A DNA stretch of 64,000 nt from positions 62,001 to 126,000 of the forward strand of contig CAZVNZ010000004.1 in NCBI GenBank assembly GCA_964628515.1. Direction: 5' to 3'. Under the pieces are notes generated by a model that searched no databases, had not been told where the DNA came from, and saw only the letters and a program-made list of their open reading frames with translations. Each line of letters opens with the position of its first letter. The first letter of the stretch is position 1. Source of the DNA: CAZVNZ01 sp964628515 (GTDB lineage Bacteria > Bacillota > Clostridia > Christensenellales > Christensenellaceae). The translations under genes were made by a program, and so were the position numbers. Below are positions 43,292-53,015 of this stretch, piece by piece.

Positions 43292-46090
43292 TTATATTCT
43301 CTTCTTAATTTCGTCCTTCCTCTGTTTTCTTAACCGCAAAGCAATATACACTACTATACCGCCTGCTACTAAAAGCACTACTGTATACAGCAATACATTG
43401 GTGTTATCCGAAGTTTTGGGCGAGCCCTTAGTGCCACCTGCGCCACCCGTGCCACGTAGGTAGGTTGCGTGTATGGTGTGGTTTGCTCCTACATTGCGGA
43501 AGGTGTAGGTTTTGCCGTCTGTATCCACAGCTCTGCCGTCCACCGTAACCGTACTTAAATAGTAACCGCTGTTTGCAGTAAAGTAGAAGGTAAAATCATG
43601 CCCCGAGGCTACAGCTACATTACCACTTGCGCTTATACTTCCTCCATCGGTGGATGTTGCAGTAATAATATAATCCACATTGACAGGCACATTGGTGGGT
43701 GTGGGTGTGGGGTTAGGGTTTGGCGATGGAGAGGGAGAAGGTGGGGGCACAAAAGGCTCAAAAGTTGCGTTTATTGAGTGGTTAGCAATAACGTTTTCAA
43801 AAGTATACTCCGCTACCTTGCCCACACTAACCCCGTCTATTACAACATCTTTTATTTGGCTGCCATCGTGTGGCGTAATGGCAAAATGTAGCGTAGCACC
43901 TGCCGGCACCTCCACAGAACCACCTGGGGTAATAGTGCCACCATCACCCGAAAAAGCGTCAATATAGTAGTTTTCGTTTAGTTGGGTTAGAATTTCATTA
44001 GCCGTTAAATATCCACCGAAGGGTGCGGTTACTCCAAAAATATTGGTGGACGTGTTTGCAGAAATCTTTACAAGCCCTAAGAAATCATTGCTTTTTTGAG
44101 GAATCCATATGTAAAGATTGCCGGAAAAGTCCGTGTGCATACCGTGCAAACCGTAGGTGTAAGACGGTGTCAGTTGCATATTGTTGATTATGGTGTTTAC
44201 CACAGGATAAACGCTTGCAAGTGAAGTAGCATCCGAGGTGGCGTACACAAGGGTAAAGGTGCTTAAATCCAGGTTTTGCCTTGCGCTGTTTTTTGCGTAA
44301 TGCTCCCCTGTATCTACATTCCTAAGTCTTTCTAAAGACTGCACGCTCCCCCCGTTTATTTCTATGATGTTGGCTAAACTGTCATCAGTCCTAAGTACGT
44401 TTAAAATGGCAGGGGTGTAGTTGTTTCCGGCTTTTGTGTATACAGTACCGCCATTAATCATAACTCTGTTTTTAGAACCGGGTGCATTTATTGCACTTCC
44501 TGTGGATTGTGCATCCTCGTTTATGTTTGCAATAATTCCGCCATTTATATTTAAGACGCACCCCCCGTGTAAATCTATGGCACTTTTGTATGCGCTGTTT
44601 GCAAGGATTTCCGTTTCCTCGCCGTAAATATTTAAGCTAATATCGTCCCCAATGCCGCTTAGGCTTGTCATAACTAAAGAAATTGCACTGCCATGGTCGG
44701 ATTGAATAGTTCCACCGCTTATTGTAGATGTGGAATTTGTTCCGCCTTTTAAGCGATCACCTGTAATTAACAAGGCTGTAGGCACTTTATCTTTATTAAG
44801 TTCGTTGTACTCTAAGGTATCATCATCTCCGCTGTAGGTGGAGATTATTATACCGCCTGTCATTTTAAAAACGTCCTCTACGTTTTCAGCGACGTTTATT
44901 AATACCGTTCTTACGCCGTCCGAGGTAAGCAGGGTGTTTTCGTAAACCTCCAAATTACCGGTGGTATTGGAAAAAATGTCGCCCATAGAAATGGCTTTGC
45001 CAACGCCACCGTTAATAACACCACCTTTTAGTACTATGCTGCCTCGCCCAACATGTCGAATGGTGGCGGAAGCAATGGGATTGTAGTTTTCAATTAAAAT
45101 ATTATCTCCGTTTGTTTCAAGTACCGTTTGCCCTCGTGAACCATTTTGCAAAACTATTACACCAAATCCGTTTTTTGCGTGCCCAAGCACTTTGGAGTTG
45201 TCATTAATCAAAATTTTGCCTTCCGTTCGGTTGTCTATGGTGGTTGCGGTATCGTCCGAAATATCTGTGTTGTAAACTACTACACCGCCCCCCAATTCTA
45301 AGGCGATTTTGTCTTTAGTGTATTCGTAGGGCGCATTAAGCGCAATTACCGCCTTAATATCCGTAGTAGAAGCATTTGCAAGTGAGGACTTTACTGTAAT
45401 GTTGCCGTTTATAGTTAGTTTACCTGAACCATTATTTGCTATTGCGGTGTAGTGTCCTGCATCGAAAGTAGAAAGCGCTGAAGCGGAGTTTATAATTGCA
45501 AACTCAGGACTTTTATCGTCTATTGTAGAATTGCCTCCTAAAAATAGTGCGGTATCCAAAGTACCTGAATATGTTAAATCTTTGCCGTTTAAGTCAAAAG
45601 TGTATTCCCCTTCTTTGTTGAAACTGATTGGGGATGTTAAATTGTATGCAGTAAGAAGAATAATGGTTTCTTTGGTTGCAACGTCTAAAAACGCATCATT
45701 TAAGGAGGAATAGTAAACAGGTACACCGTTTCTTATAATTTGTGCAACATTTGTGCTTGCAGCCTCTAAATTTGGCTGTTCTTCCGCTATGGATGTTACT
45801 GAGTATGTCTCCTCGTTTTTTGGTGATTGTGACTTCATCTCGGAAATTTCTTTGTCTATAACCTGAGGCAAAAGCTCGGAAATTTCGTTTTTTGACGAGT
45901 CTGCGGATAATCCCGATTCGATAATATCTTTTTTACCTTGTTGCGCATCACTTTTTTGAACTGCGCTTGGTGTACCTTTTTCTTCTGTGCCCTCTACGGC
46001 AAAAACTGCCGTGGGTAGTAGGGTTAGCGAAAATATAAACGCTATTGCAATGTATAGAAGTCTTTTTTTGTGTTTGAGTTTAAATTTCAT
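43292..46090 (-). CDS. Large wall-associated surface protein with beta-helix-like region and tail repeats
   Basis: 932 residues. Signal peptide: about 1-32 (basic KFKLKHKKRLL, ending TAVFAVEG). A Ser/Glu-rich spacer runs to about 110. The region 115-640 has the Gly/Asn/Asp-rich strand pattern of a parallel beta-helix (VAQIIRNGVPVYYSSLNDAF..). Two bacterial-repeat domains follow (near 688-760 and 785-860), separated by a Pro/Ser/Thr/Asn linker (PPPSPSPSPNPNPTPTPT). The C-terminus is SPKTSD, a hydrophobic helix and the basic tail RLRKQRKDEIKKRI. This is a sortase-type signal resembling the (S/P)PxTG motif of Clostridioides difficile, with Ser for Gly. Likely an adhesin or glycan-binding protein. 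Four 11 bp repeats lie upstream. Confidence 0.78.
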   Translation of the reverse strand: MKFKLKHKKRLLYIAIAFIFSLTLLPTAVFAVEGTEEKGTPSAVQKSDAQQGKKDIIESGLSADSSKNEISELLPQVIDKEISEMKSQSPKNEETYSVTSIAEEQPNLEAASTNVAQIIRNGVPVYYSSLNDAFLDVATKETIILLTAYNLTSPISFNKEGEYTFDLNGKDLTYSGTLDTALFLGGNSTIDDKSPEFAIINSASALSTFDAGHYTAIANNGSGKLTINGNITVKSSLANASTTDIKAVIALNAPYEYTKDKIALELGGGVVVYNTDISDDTATTIDNRTEGKILINDNSKVLGHAKNGFGVIVLQNGSRGQTVLETNGDNILIENYNPIASATIRHVGRGSIVLKGGVINGGVGKAISMGDIFSNTTGNLEVYENTLLTSDGVRTVLINVAENVEDVFKMTGGIIISTYSGDDDTLEYNELNKDKVPTALLITGDRLKGGTNSTSTISGGTIQSDHGSAISLVMTSLSGIGDDISLNIYGEETEILANSAYKSAIDLHGGCVLNINGGIIANINEDAQSTGSAINAPGSKNRVMINGGTVYTKAGNNYTPAILNVLRTDDSLANIIEINGGSVQSLERLRNVDTGEHYAKNSARQNLDLSTFTLVYATSDATSLASVYPVVNTIINNMQLTPSYTYGLHGMHTDFSGNLYIWIPQKSNDFLGLVKISANTSTNIFGVTAPFGGYLTANEILTQLNENYYIDAFSGDGGTITPGGSVEVPAGATLHFAITPHDGSQIKDVVIDGVSVGKVAEYTFENVIANHSINATFEPFVPPPSPSPSPNPNPTPTPTNVPVNVDYIITATSTDGGSISASGNVAVASGHDFTFYFTANSGYYLSTVTVDGRAVDTDGKTYTFRNVGANHTIHATYLRGTGGAGGTKGSPKTSDNTNVLLYTVVLLVAGGIVVYIALRLRKQRKDEIKKRI

Positions 46091-46148
46091 ATTGCTCCTC
46101 CAATTTTGGTGTATATTAAGATTTATTTATTACAGTATACTCCAAGGA

Positions 46149-46192
46149 GTGCAACAACAATGCAACAAAAACGCAATTAAAGTGCAACAAAA
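46149..46192 (-). promoter_or_regulatory. Four contiguous 11 bp direct repeats upstream of the surface protein
   Basis: On the minus strand the units are TTTTGTTGCAC, TTTAATTGCGT, TTTTGTTGCAT and TGTTGTTGCAC, end to end, so the TTGC core recurs every 11 bp on one helix face. The last unit contains TTGCAC, which with a 16 bp spacer faces TAATAA and could be the -35 box. Helically phased direct repeats next to a promoter are typical binding sites of OmpR/PhoB-type response regulators. No two-component genes are in the window. Confidence 0.55.
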
Positions 46193-46228
46193 AAGGACTT
46201 TTTTTAAATATTTTTAATGATACGGCAT

Positions 46229-46258
46229 TAAAAGGCCGTGAAAACCACAGCCTTTTTT
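46229..46258. terminator. Terminator hairpin between the surface gene and its decayed paralogue
   Basis: AAAAGGC..GTG (46230-46240) pairs with CAC..GCCTTTT (46245-46254), followed on the plus strand by more T residues. On the minus strand it would end the transcript of the pseudogene just before the promoter region of the intact surface gene. Confidence 0.6.
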
Positions 46259-46279
46259 GATAATATGGGTTACAAAAGT

Positions 46280-47828
46280 TTATCTATTTTGCTTGCGTAC
46301 ACGCAAACTTGTAATTACCGCAACACCAATAGCCCCTGCCAATAATACAATGTATAGGAAGATATTAGCGCCGTTCGAAGTTTTAGGGGAAACACCACCC
46401 TTAGCAAAGGTTGCTTTTATGGTGTGATTGCCCTGTATGTTTCTAAAAGTGTAGGTTTTGCCGTCCACCGTTACTTTACTTAGGTGATAGCCGTCATATG
46501 CCGTAAAATAAAAGGTGAAATCCTGCCCCGCACTTACGCCAACCGCTCCGTTTGCGCTTATACTACCGCCCGTGATGGCAGATGCGTTAATGGTAAAATC
46601 TACTGACGCAAGTCCGCCTGCGTTGGTGGGAGTGGGTGCTACTGTGGATGTTGGGTTAGGGTTTGAAGATGGGGCTTAGGATCAAACTCCACATATATTG
46701 TGTGGTCTGCTATAACGCCGGCAAATTCGTAGGACGTACCGGCGCCAACACTTACTCCGTCTACCAGAATATCTTTTACCTGTTTATCGCCAAGAGGTAT
46801 AATGTTATATAGTTGAGTTCTTCCTGTGGGTACAGTTGTTTTTCCACCGGGAAAAATTGTGTCTCCTCCCTCTGATGTTGCGGTAATAGTGTAGCTTGTT
46901 GCTAATTGAATCAGCACTTCCTCTTTAGTTAAATACTCACCCATTTTTGCTTCTTCTCCGTAAAAAGCATAATCAACTTCTGTCATTACTTGAGAAACAC
47001 CTAAGAAATCAGCATCTGTCATGGGAATCCAAGGGAAAATATTACCTTCAGCATTTGTATAAATACTGATTTTGCCGTAATCTAATGAGGGTACAAACTT
47101 TAAATCTTTAAGTAGTTTAGATGCCACAGAGGTTATAGCCGCCGTAGAAACAGACGTCGCATTTGCCTTAGTATCGTCCGTTTTCCATACATTAAATATA
47201 CCGAATGCTTGTGGGCTTGACGATATACGAGTACAGTGCCATCGTTTATTACAACCTTGCTTAATGGTGATTTTGCGTTTATACCACTACTCGCAGATGT
47301 TGCGGTTTCGTCAGTGCTCATTACTCTTCCGTAATTGTATATTGCGCAAGTGTCTTTAACAACAAAGTTAACCTCACTTGACACGGAGTTTGTTATTGTA
47401 AAATTGGGGTTTTTATTAGTGCTTGCGGAATTTGTGCCTAAAGTTATTGCAGGGTCTATTTTACTTTCCGGTGCTCTGCCGGATGCCACTCCGTTTTCGC
47501 ACAAATCAAAAGTAAAGCTACCCTCTTTATTAAGAGTAATAGGAGTATTAAAAATTATATTGATTACAAGTAGTTTTATAGTTTCTCCGTCCGCCACATC
47601 GGCAAAGGCATCCGTTAAAGATGCGTATTTTACAGAGCTTCCGTTTCTTATAATTTCTGCAACGTCTGTTGCCATTGGCACTACTTCCTCCAGACTTAGC
47701 GTGTTGTCCGTAAGTGCTTGTGGCACATACTCGCTTAGTACCTCCGCTGCTTGCGGTTTTGCATCCGCCACCTCCTCGGGTGCTATGCCTAAGGAAAGCT
47801 CGCTTATTTCCTCGTAAATATTGCACAT
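46280..47828 (-). pseudogene. Decayed paralogue of the neighbouring surface protein
   Basis: Three blocks in different frames (47828-47133, 47127-46639, 46665-46280) match successive parts of the 932-residue surface protein. The first has VAEIIRNGSSVKYASLTDAFADVADGE, close to the paralogue's VAQIIRNGVPVYYSSLNDAF. The signal peptide is missing, and the middle of the beta-helix is deleted. One frameshift lies near 47225, where the frame changes within GTVLVY.., and another near 46675 in the DPKP/PSSNPNP linker. The last block ends SPKTSNGANIFLY, a membrane helix and RVRKQNR, so the sorting signal survives. It cannot produce an exported protein as it stands. Confidence 0.82.
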
Positions 47829-47995
47829 ATTACACTAAGACATAACGCAAACCGCAAATATGTGAGCAAAAAACAAGAATAAACTATACCCTCCGCAATC
47901 ATCACCATAAATAGAGAAAAAGAAATTAAACCTCATATATCATCATAACCATAAAAAAGAGGAGAAAATTGCACTTATATATAATAGTAAAAAGT

Positions 47996-48829
47996 TTAGT
48001 AGGTTTTTATATTGTTAAGGAGAAAATCTATACTCTCGGTTAAAAAAGGCGATGTGCGTTTTTCGCTTGCTATTGCGGAATTTTCCCTCATTTTACCGTG
48101 GTAGTCGCTACCTATTGTTACAAAAAGTCCTTTTGCTTTTGCAAGGGCGCAGTATTTTTCTACCTCTTTGTCCGTATGGGCAGGGTAGTATGCCTCTATA
48201 CCACGCAAACCGTAGGAGGTAAGCTCGGTTAGAAGTTTTTCCATATTATCCGTTTGTATAAACTTGGGGTGAGCAATAACAGGCAAGCCTTTTGCAGATA
48301 TAATAAGCTCTATTGCTTGCTTGGGATTTAGCTTTCGGCGCTGTACATAGCATATGCCGTTTTCGTTTAAATATTTGTTAAAGGCATGCGCCATATTTTC
48401 CGCATACCCTCTTTTTACTAATGATAAGGCGATGTGAGGTCTGCCTAAGGTGTTGCCTAAGGCATTTTGCTCTATTTCTTCGTAGGGGATATTTATATTG
48501 TGCTTTTTAAGCTCGTCTAAAATAGCATGAACACGCAGTTTGCGTGCGCACATTAGCTCTTCCATAGCTAAACTGAAGGAAGGGCAGAAAATATCTGCCC
48601 CGTATCCTAATATATGCAATTCTCCGGTATGGGTTACGGAAAGCTCCACCCCCGTTATGTAGCTTAGCTTTTTTTCTTTAGCGATTGCTTGCGCTACTTT
48701 TTGGGATTCTATCGTGTCGTGGTCTGTAACCGAGCACAACTGCAAGTTTAGCTTGGCACACTTGGTTATAATTTCCGTTGGTGTGTCCGTGCCGTCGGAT
48801 GCAGTAGAGTGCATATGTAAATCTACCAT
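47996..48829 (-). CDS. PHP-domain phosphoesterase
   Basis: 277-residue PHP protein. The first metal motif is MVDLHMHSTASDGTDTP (residues 1-17), then SVTDHDTIES near 36, GVELSVTH near 60, VIAHPKFIQ near 184 and GSDYHGKMR near 243, supplying the His/Asp metal ligands. The arrangement fits the RNase AM/5'-3' exoribonuclease and 3',5'-nucleotide bisphosphate phosphatase group (YciV/TrpH-like). It ends the tilS-hpt-ftsH run, 20 bp after ftsH. Confidence 0.85.
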   Translation of the reverse strand: MVDLHMHSTASDGTDTPTEIITKCAKLNLQLCSVTDHDTIESQKVAQAIAKEKKLSYITGVELSVTHTGELHILGYGADIFCPSFSLAMEELMCARKLRVHAILDELKKHNINIPYEEIEQNALGNTLGRPHIALSLVKRGYAENMAHAFNKYLNENGICYVQRRKLNPKQAIELIISAKGLPVIAHPKFIQTDNMEKLLTELTSYGLRGIEAYYPAHTDKEVEKYCALAKAKGLFVTIGSDYHGKMRENSAIASEKRTSPFLTESIDFLLNNIKTY

Positions 48830-48849
48830 AATGTCCTCTGTTTTGGTTA

Positions 48850-50829
48850 TTAATGCCCGATTTCGCTGTTGTTTTCTGAAATAGGGTTGCCGTTTTCGTC
48901 AATAGGCAGTTTGTCCACGCTGTCGTCTATGGTTATGTCTATATCCTCACGTACAACCTCTTTTTCTTTGGGAGTGTACTCGCCGGTATCAAAAAGCTTG
49001 TTAAACTCCTCACCTGTAAGTTTTTCTTGGCGAATCAGTATCTCTCCAATATCTATAACCTTTTTAATATTTTCCGTAAGTATGCTTTTTGCGTTGGCAT
49101 AGGCATCATTTAGTATTTTTGTTACTTCTTTGTCTATTTTTGCCGCCGTTTCGTCCGAGTATTCTTTGGTTTGCCCAAAGCCTGCACCCACAAAAATTTC
49201 GTGGTTGGAGCCTAAAAATACCAGTCCTAATTCTTCGCTCATACCAAATTTTGTAACCATTTCCCTTGCTATATCCGTGGCACGTTTTAAATCGCTTACC
49301 GCACCTGTGGAAATATCTTTTAGGGTTATTGCCTCGGCGGCTCTGCCTCCAAGCATCATAGTTATTTCGTCTATAAGCTTACTTTTAAAGGTATGCTGTT
49401 TGTCATCTTCGGGTAGTGTCATGGTGTAGCCTGCCGCCATACCCCTTGGTATAATGGAAACCTCATGGACATTGTCGCAATGGGGAAGGACTTTTGCAAG
49501 TATTGCATGCCCCACCTCGTGAAAGGCGGTACAACGTTTGTCCTCTTCCGTAACAAGCCTGCTTTTTTTCTCCGGTCCTGCTATTACCCTTGTAATTGCC
49601 TCTTCGATTTCGCTCATACCGATTTTTTTCTTTTTGCGCCTTGCGGTTAGTATTGCCGACTCGTTTAGCACATTTTCCAAATCCGCACCTATAAAGCCGG
49701 GGGTTCTTCTTGCTATGGTTTTTAAATCTACATCGTCTGCAAAGGGCTTGCCTTTGGCATGTACCTTTAAGATTTCCTCTCTGCCCTTAACATCGGGATA
49801 GTGTACTGTAATTTGTCTGTCAAATCTGCCCGGACGCAGTAGTGCCGGGTCTAAAATATCCTTTCTGTTGGTTGCCGCCATAACTACTATGCCTTCGTTG
49901 ACCTCAAAACCGTCCATTTCTACGAGTAGCTGGTTTAGGGTTTGCTCTCTTTCGTCATGACCGCCCCCAAGCCCTGCGCCTCTCTGTCTGCCTACCGCAT
50001 CAATTTCATCTATAAAAATTATGCAGGGTGCGCTTTTTTTGGCTTGCTCGAATAAATCTCTTACACGAGATGCACCCACGCCCACAAACATTTCTACGAA
50101 GTCCGAACCGCTTATGCTAAAGAAATCTACTCCTGCCTCTCCTGCAACCGCTTTTGCAAGTAGGGTTTTACCGCCACCGGGAGGGCCTACAAGCAACACG
50201 CCTTTGGGGATTCTTGCCCCTAACTCTTTAAACCGCTCGGGATGCTTTAAAAACTGTACAATTTCCACAAGCTCTTCTTTTTCCTCGTCCGCACCTGCCA
50301 CATCACCAAAGGTTTTATTGGTATCTTTGCCGGAGGTAACTCTTGCTTTGCTTTTACCAAAAGACATCGCACCGCCCGCACCCCCTGCGCCTTGGCTTTT
50401 GCGCATAATAAACATCCAAAGCAAAAGCAATAGACCTATGGGTATTAAGTAGGGCAACAGTTGCATAAAGAAATTTGGCTCCGGAGTGGGCAGATAGTTA
50501 ATGTTAAACCCATATTTCTCCGGATTGGAGCTACCCTTAATTGCGGACATATCTAAGTTAAACTGGTTTATGGAGGGTATATAGGCGGTAAAATCCTTAT
50601 CTATGGGAAACCGCTCGTCTGTAATTACAGAATCTGTATACCTTCCTGCCACTTTGTTATCCATTATGGATATATCTTTAACTTTATCGTCCTTAATTTT
50701 TTCTATAAACTCGTAGTATTGTAATTCATCAATCGGCACTTCGCTTTGTCCGCCGATAAATTGTGCCGCTATAACAATAATCAAAATAATGACTATGTAT
50801 ATAAACGGACCTTTTAAAAATTTGCCCAA
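48850..50829 (-). CDS. ftsH: ATP-dependent zinc metalloprotease FtsH
   Basis: 659-residue membrane-bound AAA+ protease for quality control of membrane proteins. Two N-terminal membrane helices (about 5-23 and 125-142) flank an external domain. Walker A is GPPGGGKTLLAKA near 213, where the third Gly replaces the usual Thr of GPPGTGKT. Walker B is CIIFIDEIDAVG near 268, the second-region-of-homology arginines are in RPGRFDRQI near 334, and the zinc site is HEVGH near 437. The start codon is TTG, after AAAAGGAGAAATACG. The acidic C-terminus is typical. Confidence 0.94.
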   Translation of the reverse strand: MGKFLKGPFIYIVIILIIVIAAQFIGGQSEVPIDELQYYEFIEKIKDDKVKDISIMDNKVAGRYTDSVITDERFPIDKDFTAYIPSINQFNLDMSAIKGSSNPEKYGFNINYLPTPEPNFFMQLLPYLIPIGLLLLLWMFIMRKSQGAGGAGGAMSFGKSKARVTSGKDTNKTFGDVAGADEEKEELVEIVQFLKHPERFKELGARIPKGVLLVGPPGGGKTLLAKAVAGEAGVDFFSISGSDFVEMFVGVGASRVRDLFEQAKKSAPCIIFIDEIDAVGRQRGAGLGGGHDEREQTLNQLLVEMDGFEVNEGIVVMAATNRKDILDPALLRPGRFDRQITVHYPDVKGREEILKVHAKGKPFADDVDLKTIARRTPGFIGADLENVLNESAILTARRKKKKIGMSEIEEAITRVIAGPEKKSRLVTEEDKRCTAFHEVGHAILAKVLPHCDNVHEVSIIPRGMAAGYTMTLPEDDKQHTFKSKLIDEITMMLGGRAAEAITLKDISTGAVSDLKRATDIAREMVTKFGMSEELGLVFLGSNHEIFVGAGFGQTKEYSDETAAKIDKEVTKILNDAYANAKSILTENIKKVIDIGEILIRQEKLTGEEFNKLFDTGEYTPKEKEVVREDIDITIDDSVDKLPIDENGNPISENNSEIGH

Positions 50830-50863
50830 CGTATTTCTCCTTTTTTAAAACTTTTGTTAAACT

Positions 50864-51418
50864 TTATTCGTAAACGCTGCGTTTTAGCACAGCCACGCTT
50901 CCTATATTTCTGTATTTTTCCGCATAATCAAGCCCATAGCCGATTAAAAATTCGTCGGGGACACTAAAACCTATATATTTTACAGGCACATCCGCTAAAC
51001 GACGCTCCGGTTTATCCAAAAAACAGCAAATTTCTACGGATGATGCTTTGCGTTTTTGGAAAAGCTCGGTCAAAAATTTTAGGGTATGCCCCGTGTCTAT
51101 AATATCCTCTACTATAAGTACATCTTTGTTTGTTAAATCGCATTCCAAATCCAGTTTAATTTTTACGTTACCGCTTGAAACCGCACCTGCGTTGTAGCTT
51201 GATACAGACATAAAATCAAGCTCCATAGGTATGGTAATGTGACGCATTAAATCTGCAAGAAAGACTACGCTTCCTCTTAAAATGCCAACAGCAAGCAAAT
51301 TTTTGTTTTTGTAATCTTTGGAAATTCTCCCTGCAAGTTCTTTTACCTTGCTTTCAATTTCGTCTCTGTTTAACAGTACCTTTTCTACATCTTCGTTAGC
51401 ATAATGCTCGGGTATCAT
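50864..51418 (-). CDS. hpt: Hypoxanthine phosphoribosyltransferase
   Basis: 184-residue purine salvage enzyme. The PRPP loop is VLIVEDIIDTGHTL near 97-110, and VGILRGSVVFLADL near 45 and DKPERRLADVPVKYIGF near 135 match the HPRT family. It converts hypoxanthine or guanine to the nucleotide. The start overlaps the tilS stop, a very conserved order in Bacillota (tilS, hpt, ftsH). Confidence 0.94.
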   Translation of the reverse strand: MIPEHYANEDVEKVLLNRDEIESKVKELAGRISKDYKNKNLLAVGILRGSVVFLADLMRHITIPMELDFMSVSSYNAGAVSSGNVKIKLDLECDLTNKDVLIVEDIIDTGHTLKFLTELFQKRKASSVEICCFLDKPERRLADVPVKYIGFSVPDEFLIGYGLDYAEKYRNIGSVAVLKRSVYE

Positions 51419-52797
51419 TAAGTTTGCCTCCTGTTATATTTTATTTTTATGATGTTGGCAGTACCTTTGTCCACTCCGTAGTTTTGGCTTATTACACTGC
51501 CTGCCACCCAAATTATGTTGTTAGCGTCGTCGCTTAGGAGTATTGCCATATCCCTTTGCCTACGAGTCAGCTTTTTATCTATAAAGTAATCCTTTAACTT
51601 TTTTTTGCCTATGCAACCGAGTGGGTGTATTACGTCCCCTTCCTTTCGTGTGCGGACAAAAATTTGTTTGGGGAGTTTGTCTTTGTCAAAGCACTCGGTG
51701 TATTTATCCGTGTTGTTAAAGTCGCAAGTTTTTACATCCATACACTCAAAGGTGGAGTCGTCCTCCAGCCTTGTAATGCCATTAGTGTCTAAAGGCATAC
51801 AAAAGCTGTAATTTTTAATCCTGCCCACAAAGCAGATTATTAGCTTCTCGTATTCTATTTGTGCGCACAGTAGGTTGGATAAATTTACCCTGCTGCCCGT
51901 TTTGCCTGCATTTACAAGGTTTATTACGGCATTTATGTGGCTTTGCTCTATATCTGTAATTATGTTTAGGGCATTGCATGCCTTGCGTATTACTCTTGAA
52001 AAAATTGCCGGGTGTAAGTTTTGTAACTCCTCTATTTCAAGCAAAACTCGCTCTTCATCTTTATATGCAAGGGTAGTGTAGGCTTTATTTGCACAGTCGT
52101 TTAAATAGCTGTTGTCTTGCTGTGCTGTTTCGCAAAGTCTGTTTAGCGCTGCTCCAACATCTTTATTTACTTTTTCTTTTATTTGCGGAATTATTATATT
52201 ACGCAGATAATTCCTTGTGTACTTGCTATCTTCGTTGGATTTATCCTCCGTGTAGCTTACGTCGTTTTGCTGTAAATATAATAAAATATCCTTTTTGCTT
52301 ACACACAAAAACGGGCGAATATAGCAACCGATTTTTGGATGAATACCGCAAAGTCCGTTTATGCCACAGCCTCTAAGCAGGTGCATAAGCACACTTTCTG
52401 CGTTATCATCTTTATGATGAGCGGTAGCAATTACGTCTACCTCTCCTTTATTTACTAAGTCCTCAAAATAGCTTTCTCTTGCTTTTTTTGCCGCCGTTTG
52501 TATGCTTAAACCTTCTTTTTTTGCAAGAAGGTTTACATCTGCAAACCCTAAAAAAAAGGGTATGTGGTGTAAGTTACAGTAATTTGCAACAAAATCCGCA
52601 TCCGCAAGGCTTTCCTCTCCTCGCAGACCATGCTCGAAATGTATGGCGGATACCTTTATATTATAAACTTTGGAAAGTCTGCATAAACACTTGAGCAATG
52701 CCATAGAATCGGCACCGCCTGAAACCGCAACCCCCACATTTTGTTCTTCCTCCAATAGTTTATGCTTTTTAATATATTCCAAGATATAATTATCCAT
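51418..52797 (-). CDS. tilS: tRNA(Ile)-lysidine synthase
   Basis: 459 residues. PP-loop AVSGGADSMALLKCL at 24-38, HFEHGLRGEESLADADFV near 58, ATAHHKDDNAESVLMHLLRG near 127, and YTRNYLRNIIIPQI near 197 identify TilS, which converts C34 of the AUA-reading tRNA to lysidine. The C-terminal substrate-binding domain contains the usual KLKDYFIDKKLTRRQRD near 400. Essential in most bacteria. Its 218 bp upstream region faces the divergent diguanylate cyclase. Confidence 0.94.
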   Translation of the reverse strand: MDNYILEYIKKHKLLEEEQNVGVAVSGGADSMALLKCLCRLSKVYNIKVSAIHFEHGLRGEESLADADFVANYCNLHHIPFFLGFADVNLLAKKEGLSIQTAAKKARESYFEDLVNKGEVDVIATAHHKDDNAESVLMHLLRGCGINGLCGIHPKIGCYIRPFLCVSKKDILLYLQQNDVSYTEDKSNEDSKYTRNYLRNIIIPQIKEKVNKDVGAALNRLCETAQQDNSYLNDCANKAYTTLAYKDEERVLLEIEELQNLHPAIFSRVIRKACNALNIITDIEQSHINAVINLVNAGKTGSRVNLSNLLCAQIEYEKLIICFVGRIKNYSFCMPLDTNGITRLEDDSTFECMDVKTCDFNNTDKYTECFDKDKLPKQIFVRTRKEGDVIHPLGCIGKKKLKDYFIDKKLTRRQRDMAILLSDDANNIIWVAGSVISQNYGVDKGTANIIKIKYNRRQT

Positions 52798-52930
52798 ACT
52801 TTATTATAGTACCAAAAAAAAAGAAAAAACGCAATATTAATACCTAAACTAAATTATAAATATATTATTAATAAATGCTCTTTATTTATCATCACCATAA
52901 AAAAAGTTAAAACAATACTAAAAATAACAA

Positions 52931-52959
52931 TTTACTTGATGTAAAAATCCTGTTATAAT
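52931..52959 (+). promoter_or_regulatory. Promoter of the diguanylate cyclase gene
   Basis: TTTACT (52931-52936), 17 bp, TATAAT (52954-52959). The start is expected near 52966, leaving about 50 nt of leader. A single ATACAGTA octamer (52980-52987) lies in that leader; on its own it is not strong evidence for the operator seen at glpK. Confidence 0.5.
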
Positions 52960-53015
52960 GTATAGTAATCGTAAATAATATACAGTAGTGCTTCAAAAAC
53001 AAGGAATTTTAAATT

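Noticed and set aside
47829..47995. ATCATCACCATAAA-like words here and near 52886 as a repeat family
   Set aside because: Matches are short, A/T-rich and imperfect; not distinguishable from background by eye.
52980..52987. ATACAGTA octamer upstream of the diguanylate cyclase as a third copy of the glpK operator
   Set aside because: A single half-site without the inverted partner is expected by chance in AT-rich sequence.
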